64,000 nucleotides of DNA from Cenococcum geophilum 1.58. Lineage: Eukaryota; Ascomycota; Dothideomycetes; Gloniales; Gloniaceae. Below are positions 43,689-54,058 of the stretch, in pieces. Under the pieces are notes generated by a model that saw only the letters and a list, made by a program, of their open reading frames with translations, was not told the DNA's origin and searched no databases. How positions within the stretch are numbered: the first letter of the stretch is position 1; each line of letters begins with the position of its first letter. The stretch lies in NCBI GenBank assembly GCA_001692895.1, contig KV748182.1:3476341-3540340 (forward strand). Direction: 5' to 3'. Made by a program: the position numbers and the translations under genes.

Positions 43689-44330
43689 ACAAACAAAAGT
43701 TATATTATATATTCAGTTATAACGGGGGAGATAATCTATTAAGCACTGTTGTGCTATTACTAAGTTATATCCAGGAGCTTCTTAAGGCCTATAGTATATC
43801 TAAATTTTATGTCTTAATGTCTCCTATCCTTTCTATAATATTTTCTTGGTAAGCATCTCTTATTAAGTCTTACCCCAATCAAGGTTAAGTAGTATCTCCT
43901 TTAAATATTAAACTTTCTCCAGATTATTATAAGCGTTACAGTAATTAATAAGGTTTTGGAAAGCCTTATCTTCTTCATTGTCTATTATTAACCTATAGTC
44001 TTTAAAATAAGAGTAAATAATATCGCGTTATCTTTTAAATTCCTTCTTTCAGTCGTCACTAATTTTACTCTATTTTAGCGTTAGAAGCTAGATTAGCTGC
44101 AATATATAAAGCTATAAAAACTTATATATAAAGACTAGTAATCATTTTATATATTATACACGGAACACATTGCTGGGGATACGATTTTGTGGATATTAGA
44201 AACGCTAAAAAAGTATTCTTAGAGCCGAGTATATAACTATCTTTAATTGACCGTATACTGTATCCTCAACCTTAACTCAAACAAATTAAAAGACTAAAAA
44301 TGTTAAAGAGCAAAGAGATTTATACAAAAG
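43689..44330 (-). pseudogene. unidentified degenerate frame
   Basis: At about 44060-43740 the minus strand reads RLIIDNEEDKAFQNLINYC, NAYNNLEKV, YLKEILLNLDWGKT, EMLTKKIL, ETLRHKI and then EAPGYNLVIA. Consistent frame with RIP-type stops, about 120 codons, family not recognised. Confidence 0.4.
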
Positions 44331-44334
44331 TATA

Positions 44335-44577
44335 CGTAGGTCTAAAATTAGGGGCGTTAAATAACCTAAAAAACGAGAACAAAACGCTAATTACCTATAA
44401 AAAAATTCATTAGTAGGCCATTATAGGCATAAAGGCGTTTGGATAGCTAAGCTGGTAAGCACTAGAGTGCTAGATCATACTAATATCCTCTTAACCCTAA
44501 GTTAAGTAATAGGCTTAAAGTATAGGGCTATATGCCGGGGCTTAGTTTCGGTCCTAGTTATATATAGGAGCTAGATG
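44335..44577 (+). repeat. dispersed direct repeat, copy 2 (other copy 23263-23510)
   Basis: Matches 23263-23510 in the same orientation; this copy keeps a GCCGGGGC patch where copy 1 has ATAGGGGC. The two copies are 21 kb apart within the Starship-like element. Confidence 0.6.
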
Positions 44578-45055
44578 TACGTCTTATATTAACAAATAGG
44601 AGGGAGTTAAGTTATAAGGCATATGCCATTTTGTCTACAACGCGTCTTACAGCCTATATATTAATTGCCGGTTTATATCATTTATATAGTATACGAGATA
44701 GGTGCTATAGGGTATATAGCAGCGAAACAAGGCATATTGTCTACGTATATACCTTAGCTATAACCGTATATGTTAACATTAGGGATTAATATAAACGTTT
44801 TCTATCTAGCTCCTTATCTCCCTATTAACCCTTTAAAAGCCTAATCTCTTTAATAACATCTAGTATAAATGAGCCTCCTTAAGTAAGAAGACTTGGAAGT
44901 AGGGGCGCTGCTAAAGTTAATATATAAACTACTTAGAAAACTAAAACAACCTTTCTAAGCAATACCCCTCCACTCTTACGTTTTGCAGGGCCTATAACAT
45001 ATAAGTTACCGGTCTGTATCTCTTATAGGATTATATTACTTAGTTAATACCTAGG
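44578..45055. other. unassigned sequence
   Basis: No domain recognised. Confidence 0.35.
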
Positions 45056-45059
45056 GTTA

Positions 45060-45540
45060 ATCAGTTGATTCGCTTGCTTCCTCTTTAGACGCTACATTTA
45101 ATAAAGCTAAAACTTAAGTTAGTATAAGTGTTCTAACCATAATACAACAAAACTAATAATAGGCTTTCCTAACGGCTTGTGTTATACGCTAATTAAGGAC
45201 TTTAGTAGCTACCTGGGGTATACTCTTAGCCGCTAGCAGCTCGTTTAAACGCTCTAGAAGCTCCTCCTATTTATTTATAGGAACCTTAAACTAAGTAAAG
45301 CGTATTAGATATAATAAGCGAAGTTATTTAGCTTCTTCCTATATAAGTGTTTACCAATCTTTATTACTAAGAGTTAAGGCTATACTTATATCCCTGCTTA
45401 CCAGGAACCGCTTTTATTAAGTTTTAAAATATCCGGCAACAGCCTATATATTACTAGCTTTGGATTTAGCGGTAAGACTTATTATACGTGGTGGCGTTAA
45501 AATAAGAAGTTGGTATTGCTGCGCGGAGTGCCGTTTATTA
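45060..45540 (-). pseudogene. unidentified degenerate cargo gene
   Basis: Minus-strand frame of about 160 codons ending in a TAA near 45060: LTPPRIISLTAKSKASNI, AVAGYFKT, RFLVSRDISIALTLSNKDW, LRLLYLIRFT, FKVPINK, EELLERLNELLAAKSIP, VATKVLN, VRKAYY, FCCIMVRTLILT and VLALLNVASKEEASESTD. Helical, with a leucine-rich central heptad-like region. No family recognised. Confidence 0.45.
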
Positions 45541-45552
45541 AGGTAGGGCTAT

Positions 45553-45622
45553 CAACCACATTAACTCTATTAACCCTATTAACCCTATTAACTATATTAA
45601 CTATATTAACTACGTTAACCTA
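45553..45622 (+). repeat. 9-bp tandem repeat (ATTAACCCT)
   Basis: Eight units of ATTAACTCT, ATTAACCCT, ATTAACTAT and GTTAACCTA. Just upstream of the minus-strand frame at 45060-45540. Unit length and sequence do not match the fungal telomere repeat. Confidence 0.85.
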
Positions 45623-46655
45623 ATCAACCGCTAGCAATATAAAACCGGCTAACGCTACTAGTCTTTGCTTCCGCCTTCTCCTAATATAGCTAATAAAATC
45701 ATAGATATGACAATAGGTCGGCCTACATAACAATACTATATTAGTGCCTCTCCAGATGCGCTGACCCCGCGTTTACCTCTATTTACCAGTTCTCTTTACG
45801 TTTTAATAGGCTTATTCTATAGGTAGCTCTACATCGCTCTCTTCATCGCAAGCCTATAACAATTACCCTGTTTTATCGTAAGATACTAGCCTCCTCAATA
45901 TCGCGTCCCTAAAGAGTCGAATTAATTACTTAAACTGGATAGATAGGAGATTTCTAAAATAAGTCAATACGAGCCTTAATTAAGGTTCCATACTATAAAA
46001 GCCTTTCCTACTAGGAACTAATCGGATTCTTCCCTATATTCCTTAGAGAATTAACTTAATCCTAAATCTAAGTAGGTGCTTTAATATTGCTTTGCTAATA
46101 GCTAACCATATTAAGCCTAGGTTCCGTTTACTATTGCGAAATTTAGGGCTTACTAGCAGAGTTATAAGGCCTATAGGCTGACTAGGCTAAAATACAGTTA
46201 CCTTTTTTCCTTTACCGCAATGCACGCTCCTCTACCTATAGCCGCCGCGTACGTTTATATAGTGTTTATTTATTACCTTATAATTTTCCGTACTTTTACT
46301 AGATATAGATAGTGGGGTTTTTCTAGTTATATAACTGGCTTTATCCGGGTAAAGAAGTAGCAGAAAATGCTTAGTATATATATAAGCTAAATATTAACCT
46401 ATAACTTTAGAAGTTATATTAGTCCTTAGTTAAGCGACTAATGTTTAAAGCTCTAACTAATTAACTAAATCCGTTGCAGATTAGATAAAGCTAATAATAA
46501 CTTCTTAATGTATATATAGAGGCTCTAAAGCCACGTTTAATAAAGCAGAGTTCTTATTCTTAATTATCCTATTTAACACTAAATTATACTTTTAAATATT
46601 GCTTAAGACGTAGTTAAAACTAGAACTAGGAAAGAAAACCAACGAAATATATTAT
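45623..46655. other. unassigned sequence, partly coding-like
   Basis: A plus-strand frame at about 46100-46390 reads ILSLGSVYYCEI, LPFFLYRNARSSTYSRRVRL and LYNWLYPGKEVAENA but I cannot name a family. It is in the upstream region of the BTB gene. Confidence 0.3.
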
Positions 46656-46659
46656 TTAA

Positions 46660-47807
46660 AAATGTTCTGCTTAGCTTAGCGCAGCTTATAAATAGCGAGA
46701 AATATAACAACTTAAAACTTATATACTAGGGGCTAGAGTTTAAAGTCTATAAAGCGATTATATACACCCAATCTCCTATACTTATAGCTGCCTATAATGG
46801 AGGTTTTTAGGTAAAAGCCAACTAAATATCTAGTGGAATTAACCCTAACCAGAAACTCACTAACGGGTAAAAGGCGGTGACTAATATTATAAATATTAAC
46901 AAGTTTAATTCCGGCACCGTTAAAAGAATAATCCAATTTATATATAAAAGGGACTATAACAATAGCGAGGAGGAGCAAGGATCCAATATTATAAGTGTAG
47001 AAAAGCTTAGCTAAGGTGAGGGATATATTCATACGTTAATCTAATTTATCCGTACTTAAGCTTTAATCTATAGAATTAGAGATAGCGCAACTTAACGACG
47101 CTAATGCCTTATCGCTATCTAAACTAGACAGTAGCGGTGGCGATAATAAAGATATAACAATACGGCCGATAACGGCCTATATTACACTTCGCCACATCCA
47201 TATTAATGCAATTGCCGATTATTACGATATACTATAGCTAAAAGAGCTTACGAATATAAAAATCTAATATATTCTAGGAACCGGCTAGTCTGTAAATAGG
47301 TTTCCTAATATTATTAAGGATGTCTTTAGCCTAATAGGCAACTTAGTATTGCATAATATAATTACCTTAATAGCAGCCGAGCATATTAAAGAGCTTATTA
47401 AACTTAAGGACTTTATAGAGCTAGACGTTATAAGCGATTTCGCTATCAGCATTATACGGATAATAATTACCGCATCTAAGGATATGGAGGAAAATTTTAT
47501 ATAGAAACTTTAAGCTGTCTAATCCCAGCTATAATAAATAAAATCACTACTTTAATCCGCCGAGGCAAGGTGCGCTGTGGCTAAGCGTAAAAGCAAAAAC
47601 ATTAATAACTGTCTTAATACCCTCTGCATAACTAGGACCTGTTATAATATCGGTTATAAAGCCGAGTTTACATATTATATTAAGGAGAGCAGTTATCTAT
47701 CCGACCCTAATTACCTTTATATACTTCGTTATAAAAGGTGCAAGCGTTATATATAAGTAAAGATATATAGCTTAGGAGATCGGCTTAGGTAGGAAGTTAT
47801 TATATAA
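46660..47807 (+). pseudogene. BTB/POZ-domain protein (degenerate)
   Basis: BTB domains mediate dimerisation and often recruit cullin-3 ligases; many fungal genes carry only a BTB domain. Plus strand: LLSLA, NSEKYNNLKLIY, GLEFKVYKAIIYT, SPILIAAYNGGF (B1-A2 core, about 46670-46810), then after about 65 bp NINKFNSGTVKRIIQFIYKR, DYNNSEEE, followed by PITAYITLRHIHINAIADYY, DIL, LKELTNIKI, FPNIIKDVFSL and AAEHIKELIKLKDFIELDVI. A coiled-coil-like segment with QSQLQ-type spacing and a Cys-rich tail (CAVAKRKSKNINNCLNTLC, then CYN) end the protein. The 65 bp gap begins GTAAAAG, contains CACTAACGG and ends AAAAG, a plausible intron. Stops are RIP-type. Confidence 0.82.
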
Positions 47808-47929
47808 TACTTCTCTTTCTTTCTCCGTTCGGGTTGATCTAAGAAATTCGAATGCATATCTCGTCTATAGTCGGTCCGTCAGATATTATATAGCAACTAT
47901 ATTATTCATCTCCTATTAGCCTCCCCTCC

Positions 47930-48056
47930 CCTTATTCCTTACCCCTTACCCCTTACCCCTTACCCCTTACCCCTTACCCCTTACCCCTTACCCCACCCTT
48001 TATCTTATCCTTTACCTTACCCTTACCCTTACCTTACCTATTACCCCTCGCCCCCC
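47930..48056 (+). repeat. TTACCCC tandem repeat and C-rich tract
   Basis: Eight perfect TTACCCC units at about 47941-47998, then imperfect CTTACC units and a run of C to 48056. It lies between the BTB gene and the recombinase gene. The strand with GGGGTAA is not the TTAGGG telomere motif. Confidence 0.9.
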
Positions 48057-48184
48057 TAGACGAATTACAAAATCCTAGTCATTATATCTATTCTACTAAA
48101 TACTGGAATAGGATTGGATAATAACAAACTAAAATGAAATAAAAAGTGGTAAAGAATAATAAGATAAGCGTGTAATAACTAGGA
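48057..48184. other. spacer downstream of the recombinase gene
   Basis: Presumed 3' untranslated region of the minus-strand recombinase; no terminator motif could be assigned. Confidence 0.4.
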
Positions 48185-50640
48185 AAAGGTCCTATATATA
48201 CTAAGCGCATAATTCTAAAAATGCATTTTATGCTTAAGGGTCACTTCGCAAACATTGCATTTAATCTTACCCTACTATAGGAGTTTAGAGAGATGCGCTT
48301 GTCGGAAATACTTTATAAGAGTAGTTAGAGTATAGAACCTATATATACGCTTGCTAATTAGTAGCTTTTAGTTCCCAAGGTAGATAAAGCATATCTTTAG
48401 TCTTTTCTCCTTAAATAAGGATAACTTTACACTTTTTAGCGCTTTAGCTGCTTCTAAAATCTTAATATCTTCTTTAATCTTAACTTAGCTAAGGGCGACA
48501 CCTACCCTAAACTGTCTCTAGTAATGACTTAGCTAATACACTCTACCTTCCTTAATATTGCAGTAATCTATAACTATATTAATGGCATTATTACATCTAC
48601 GTATTTTATCTTCTAGTAATATACTAGGTAGCGTTATAATCACTTTAATAAGGCGTTTATATTCGGCTAATTTATCATTATTAGATTCTAAGGTTGCTTT
48701 AATATCCTCGCTAAATATAACTCCGGAAAGTTGCCGCTTAATATTAATTATAGCTTATTCGTTATTTTAATTCTTCTTAATATTTTCCAATAGCGCATTT
48801 CTCTAACGTTGCCTTTTATTTGTAATTTCTCGGCTAAGCTTTTAGTATTCTGTACTTTCTATAGTTTTGCGCTTAAGGCTAAGCTTTAGCTTATTTCGAA
48901 CTTCGATTAAGGAATAAATATATAGGTTTTTATTTACTAATAAGGATTGTTCTATTATTAGGTGCTATAGCCGCTATAGGTTAATTAATTGGCTTATTCG
49001 GCATACTGCTTTTATTAACTTTTCTTAAGGCTTTAAGCCTTAAACAATTGCTTGTGTATCTACATCAACACGCCGCAAAAGGTAGTGCTTTAGGAACGTT
49101 TAAGCGTCGGCGTGCTACATTATCAGGTTTTGGAGGGCGTTACTTACATTACCTAGGTAGTATAGGCGTTAGAAAGGTTTTAGTAGAACTAGCTCTATAT
49201 AATAAAACTTACTATTTTTATTAAATACCTTACCTACGCCGTAACGGAGACTATATAGGCGCGCAACCTGCTAAAATCCCATAATTACGCTAAGGTCCTT
49301 AATCTAGGGCAAAAGAGTTAAGTATAATAAAGGCTAGTCAAGTAAGACCTTGTGGCCGTAGGGGGTTTTAATTAATCACCAAAATATAGGGATATTATCT
49401 AGGTCTAAACGGAGTGGTAGTAGCAACTTATTACGCCTAGGCTTAATATATAGCTTACTAAGCTACTCTACGGACATTAGATTAGGGGCCGTAAAAGCTT
49501 TATTTATAAAAAGAAGGCCTAGGAGAAAGATATAAGGGCTAAGAATAAGTAAAGGGTTAAAGATAATCTTAGGAATTGGGAAAGTATTACTAGTTCTCTA
49601 TAAGCGTAAGGAGAGGAATAGGGTAGAAAGGGAATATACGCTTCTTTTATGCTAAGATATTCCTTAGTAAATTTAAATATAAACTTAGGCACAATCTTAT
49701 AAGGCCCGCCTTCTAAGTCGCGAATAAGTGTAATTATTATATGTCGGTAGCATAGGTTTAGAAGAGCTTTAGGTTAGCTTATAGTATAAAGACCCAGTTA
49801 TATTAAGAAATGCACTTATATCTAATGTCGTCCAACTATATATTGCTTCCTTATTGTGACTAAGTTAGTCTTAAGAACTAGGGCGAGATCCTCCGCGTCT
49901 ATAACAGTCTTTTTTCACTTTTTCTCGCTTAAACTATATTTCTCCGCTAGTTTTTAAAGTACTTAAAAAAGATATCTTAGCTCTGCCTTACCTTACTAGG
50001 TTAAAGGATTAACTAGGAATATAATTACCTTATGCATCTGGCGGTTTAGTTTGCTAGTAATTTTCCCTTTAGTCGCTCTCTTATATATAAGGCAATAGTA
50101 CTTCTAGTATAGGCTAAGCGAGCTAGAAACCTTTATCCTATACTATTTCCTACTACCTTTCCCTCGTTTCTAGTTTAGGGACTAGTTAAAGAAGCTATAA
50201 AGGAGCCAAAGCGAGAGGACTTAGTATGTTTTCTTGGGGTCTTTCCCTATATAGGTGCAGTATCTAGAAATTATTAGCTCTCTGCTAAGTTAGGCCTAAA
50301 AAGAAGCCGCTAAATAGGTTATTACTTACTAATGCTAGTGTTCTTTAATGCGGTTAAGGAGAGCTATAGTGGCATTGGCGTAGTCCTATATTATAAAATT
50401 AGATTTCTTAAACTCTTTTAACTATTTAAGGTAATATTCTAGTAGATAGTCTTAATCCTTATAAAGCCATGCTTAAGCAGACGCTTTATAAGTATTTTTA
50501 GATTTAGTAGTACTATTAGTATTACTATTAAGGACGGTTAGTTCTGTCCGGTAGCTATTACCATCGCTATCTATATTTATATACTTATTGTTAGTAACGC
50601 TAGATAATAAGCTATAATTTAATAATTAAGTGCGCCGCAT
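48185..50640 (-). pseudogene. DUF3435 tyrosine recombinase, candidate Starship captain (degenerate), copy 2
   Basis: Full-length relic, about 800 codons, from the ATG at 50640. N-terminal blocks: WLYKD, LLEYYLK, LKEFKKSNFI, LLNRIKEH, SRYCTYIGKDPKKTY, YRIKVSSSLSLY, KYYCLIYKRATKGKITSKLN. Middle with LVLKTNLVTIRK region, then the catalytic part LYSLRYGVGKVFNKN (conserved Arg, about 49213-49250), NALQNLIM, HADA, FLKHYLLRRVDVDTQAIV, GLKP (His and Tyr region, about 49040-49150). C-terminal: NKLKLSLKRKTIESTEY, QLSGVIFSEDIKATLESNND, CNIKEGRVY, ICFIYLGN and a C2H2-type finger IKCNVCEVTLKHKMH (about 48200-48260). Family DUF3435 (PF11917) provides the captains of Starships. It lies 358 bp inside the element edge and points inward. 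Inactive: many RIP-type stops. Confidence 0.88.
49153..49212 (-). other. fossil spliceosomal intron in the recombinase gene
   Basis: Sixty bases with GTAAGT at the 5' side, a CTAAC branch-type motif 21 bases before the end, and CTAG at the 3' side. Removing it joins GVGKVFNKN to SNVSNALQNL in frame, restoring the spacing between the Arg and His/Tyr motifs. The intron splits an Asn/Ser codon region (phase 1). Confidence 0.8.
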
Positions 50641-50998
50641 TTTAGGGAGCTAGAAGAGAACTTAGGGTAGTGACAGCGGAAAGGATATAGAGAGTAATGT
50701 GGGGTTAAGAAAATGGGAGGGTAAAGAATAAGAGAAACGGGGCCTAGGTTAAATGGATTAGAGGTAAAAGCTATAGAGTATATATAGGTTCAGCGTCAGG
50801 CGCGTAGAAGGGTCATACTTCTAAATAAACTAGTTTACCTATAAAAAACGGGGCACAGGCTAAGTAAGTAAGAGGCTTAACGTTAGACCGGCAAGTAAGA
50901 GGCTTAGGGCGGCGGGGAGTTTTAGTAACGCGACCTCTAAAAACGGCGACAGAACCCTCTAAAAACAGCAGTTAGATCTCTATTTTCTTTTTTAATGG
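50641..50998 (-). promoter_or_regulatory. 5' leader and terminus of the Starship-like element
   Basis: About 358 bp between the recombinase ATG and the element edge, conserved in copy 1 (588-933). It contains GGCGACAGAACCCTC and GGCGGCGGGG patches and TATATATA at 50777-50784. Conservation in both copies makes it the likely promoter and recombination end. Confidence 0.6.
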
Positions 50999-51004
50999 AG
51001 TAAA
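50999..51004. other. right target-site duplication of the Starship-like element
   Basis: AGTAAA, equal to 17141-17146. The gypsy D integrase reading resumes immediately to its right. Confidence 0.7.
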
Positions 51005-52795
51005 GTTATATGCGTTAATTAGTTAAATCCTTTTAATTATAGGTCCTATTATATTAATTATAGGTTATAGTTTAAATCTAAGTTAAGGGCCTTATCCGTA
51101 GGTTACGTAAAACAGTATTATACCTATTAATTTGTTTTTTATATTATTTGCAATAAACTTAGCTAAAGGTAGCCACTTTTCCCAGTTATCTTATAGGTAG
51201 GAGTAGTATATTTATAGGTATTATTCTATAATTGCGTTTATAATTTTAGTTTAACTATCTATCTTTAAATAAAATATAGTTAAGAGTCGTGTTTATATAC
51301 TTAATTATTTATATAAGGCTTATTGGAAGTCTAAAACAAACTAGCTTCCGTAGTCGGATATTATTAAATTAAAAAGTCTATATAGCCTAAATACGTACTT
51401 AATAAAACATTTAGCTACTAATATTATATTAATTAAGTCTATAGGAATTATATATCGCATTTTTATAAGACGGTTAATAACTACTATAATATTCGTAAAC
51501 TTATTACTATTAGGTAGATTAACTATAAAGTTAATTAAGATATCTCGCTATCTTTATATTAGAATTATTAACGGTTAAAGTACCCCTTACTTCTTTATAT
51601 AAGAGGTCTTCCTATATACACACATTTTATATACTTAAACGTATTTTTATATATAGTTATATATTATAGGCTAGTAATATACTTATTAAATAATCTTATA
51701 GGTCTTTATATGGCCAGGATGCCCTACTATAAGGGAATTGTGTATAAATTTAAGTATCTTAAATTGTAAGGGTTTGGAATTTAGGACTACTATTTTCTAT
51801 TAATAGTATAACTAATTATTACAGATTTCGCATTTAGTAAGTGTAATATCCTTATATTGCCGTTTCCCTATTTAAATTGCTTTTATTATATCTACTATTT
51901 AGGGGTTGTTCTTATATTCGTGCTCTATTAATTTATTAATTTCTATATCCCACTTATTAATTTCTAATTCATTTTTATTAAGCTCCGCGTTTAAAAATAT
52001 AGGGCGTAGTTTCTTAAAGCGTTTAGGGGGCAGTAGAATTTACAATTAATTTATAATCCGTTTATTAGAGGCGTTTATAAGTAAGTCCTATAATTATTTT
52101 ATTAATAAGTTAGGCTTTTAATTAAGTTTACTAGGTTAGTATATAATCTTAAAGTTAAATTATAAGAGGTATTCGGCCTAACGAATTTAGCGCTATATTA
52201 ATTATTTTATAGTTATAAAGTACTATAAGTTTTTATAGTCTATTAATACGCGTATTAGGAACAATAATCCTTTAAGTTTTAGACGCTTTTATTTAAAGCA
52301 TCTAATAATTATAAGTAGTTTCTTATTATATATTTTATAGTTTAATTTAGTAGGGGTAAGTTTCTGGGAGAAAAAGGCTACTGGGCGTAGCTCGCTATTC
52401 TTATTATATTGTAATAATACTCCTCCTAGTGCATAATTAGATAAGTCTATTTTAACGATATATTTAAGGTCCAGATTAAAGTAGGTAAAAATTAGGGTAG
52501 TTATAAAATAATGTTTTAGGTTATTAAAAGCTTATTTATATTTAGTAGTCCATTTAAATCTTATATTCTTTTTTATTAAGTTTATTAATAGCTAAATAAT
52601 TTTTAAAAAGTAATTAATAAATTAACAGCAGAAATTTGCAAATTCTAGAAATCCTTAGATATTTTATATACTACTAGGACTTTCCTAGTTTATAATTACA
52701 GCGATTTTTTTAAAGTTTATTTTAATTCCGTTATAGGATATAATTAGGCCTAAGTATATAGCTTTAGATATATAGAACTTATATTTCTTAATATT
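51005..52795 (-). pseudogene. gypsy element D: end of reverse transcriptase, RNase H, integrase (degenerate)
   Basis: Minus-strand pol of the gypsy that hosts both large insertions. From 52795 downward: KKYKFYIFKAIYLGLIISYN and GFLEFANF (end of reverse transcriptase), FTYFNLDLKYIVKIDLSNYA, LGGVLL (connection), RPVAFFSQKL, KLLIIIRCF, LKGLLFLIRVLIDYKNL (RNase H), ILKFIHNSLIVGHPGHIKTY (integrase zinc finger), DILINFIVNLPNSNKF, TNIIVVINRLIKMRYIIPID, FRLYRLFNLIISDYGS, LTIFYLKIDS, WEKWLPLAKFIANN and GPIIKRI, LINAYNF at the 51005 edge. It is continued by 17140-16470 across the Starship-like insertion and by 58159-60694 across the LINE insertion. Confidence 0.88.
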
Positions 52796-54055
52796 GCCCG
52801 CAAAGCCCTACTGTACGCGTCTACGTCGCCGCGGGTGGAAACATTATCGGGAAATCATTCCTTATAATGGCTAAGTGCAGAAGCGATAGAGGAGAGCCGT
52901 CGCAGCGCGCGCAGCGCGCTGGTGTTGCGACTCTGTAGTATTGAGCCCGCGACGCGTATATCGCCCTTAACAACACTAGGAGTCCTACTGCCCCTACTTA
53001 GGGCTCCTGCCATACTATCTAGGGGGGCCATTAAGGGAAACTAGGATACAAAAACCGCCCGACGTACGACTACCTGGCTCGCAGCCAGGCCCGAAACTGG
53101 CCTTACTTAGCTAGTTAACGTGGACGCGCCCTAGGCGTACAATAGGACACCCTTAGGCTTACACTAGCTCTAAGATTAAGAGGATACGGCAAGGGCGTAG
53201 GGAACCTCTTTTTATAAGAACTTATTAAGGTTAACGCGTTATAGATACTTTATATAAAACTTATTAAGGCCCTAAGGCCACCGCGAAGAACTTATTAAGG
53301 CCCTACCTAAAGAACTTATTAAGGCCCCTTTATAAGAGCCTATTTGGTATCTAGTATACCTAAGTAACTTAGAGGAGGGTCTTAATAGGCGTAGTACGCG
53401 CGACCTAGACAACAGCAACGCGACAGCGACGTGACGGCGACGTGATGGCGACTAGACGGCTTAATAAGGTGGAAATACGGGCAAAGCTCTAGGCAGCGGA
53501 AATATAGGCCAGCTTTAACGGCCCTATGGCATACGACTTAGTTAACTTACAGTTAACCTATAGTTGACTCATAAATAACTTATAGGAGGGTCTTAATAGG
53601 CGTAGTGCATGTAACCTAATGCGTATATATATAAGGCGACTTATAAGAGGGTCTTAATAGGTGTAGTGTATATAACCTAATATATATATATGGGGGAGGC
53701 TATAGGGGAAACACAGGCTAGTTAAACGAGGTTTTAATAGTTAGAGATATAGGCCAGCTTATAAAAGGGGGGGATATAAGCTTAGTTAGTAGGAAAGGGG
53801 GGAGTAAGTCGTCTGGTACGGGACCTAGTGTCTTTATAGCCCCTCTCCTATAAAATACGGTCGGCCTATTATAAGAAGACTCTTATAGGCAACGCAAAAC
53901 GGGAACCTCCTATGGGGCGTAGTACGTAATAGCTACTGCTAGCTCTAAAGACCTTACCCTTTAGCTAGGCTCTAACCCTTAGTACATCTAGTAGGTAGGG
54001 CTAGGGTCTCTAAAATTACATGTTATATTGTCATAAGCTCTGCTTACTAAAATAC
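52796..54055 (+). other. GC-rich 5' part of the LINE-type element with short repeats
   Basis: Contains four AAGAACTTATTAAGG(CC) units at 53213-53345 and three GAGGGTCTTAATAGG(C/T)GTAGT units at 53374, 53584 and 53646. Also CpG-rich patches (GCAGCGCGCGCAGCGCGC at 52906-52923) and GGCGACGTGATGGCGAC reiterations near 53420-53455. No protein domain recognised. CpG and CpA survive well, so mutation is milder than in gypsy D. Confidence 0.55.
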
Positions 54056-54058
54056 GTG

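Larger units (their letters stand above)
17147..50998 (-). mobile_element. Starship-like giant transposon (decayed), about 33.85 kb
   Basis: A block of non-retroelement DNA splits the integrase gene of gypsy D and is flanked by AGTAAA duplications. Its right end (the 5' end in element sense) carries a DUF3435 tyrosine-recombinase gene starting 358 bp inside the edge and reading inward. The interior holds non-transposon cargo (two kinases, BTB, C2H2 and unknown genes). These are the defining features of fungal Starships. The target TTACT fits the TTAC-type targets reported for several of them. A weak A-rich terminal similarity exists between the ends (TTAAAAAAGAAAATAGAGA against TAAAAAATAAAATAAAGA) but may be compositional. 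All cargo and the recombinase are broken by RIP-like stops. What is seen: junctions, duplication, gene content. What is inferred: that this recombinase moved the whole block. Confidence 0.8.

Noticed and set aside
46733..47032. 99-codon minus-strand open frame
   Set aside because: It lies antisense to the BTB core, which is supported by family motifs on the plus strand.
47941..47998. Telomere-like TTACCCC array
   Set aside because: The complementary strand is GGGGTAA, not TTAGGG or a known fungal variant. The array is short and internal between two gene relics, so I call it a microsatellite.
48582..48770. Plus-strand 62-codon open frame
   Set aside because: Antisense to the C-terminal part of the recombinase gene (QLSGVIFSEDIKATLESNND region).
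53050..53110. tRNA-like or SINE promoter (CTGGCTCGCAGCCAGG)
   Set aside because: A hairpin is present but no full cloverleaf, A box/B box pair or CCA-side pairing could be fitted.
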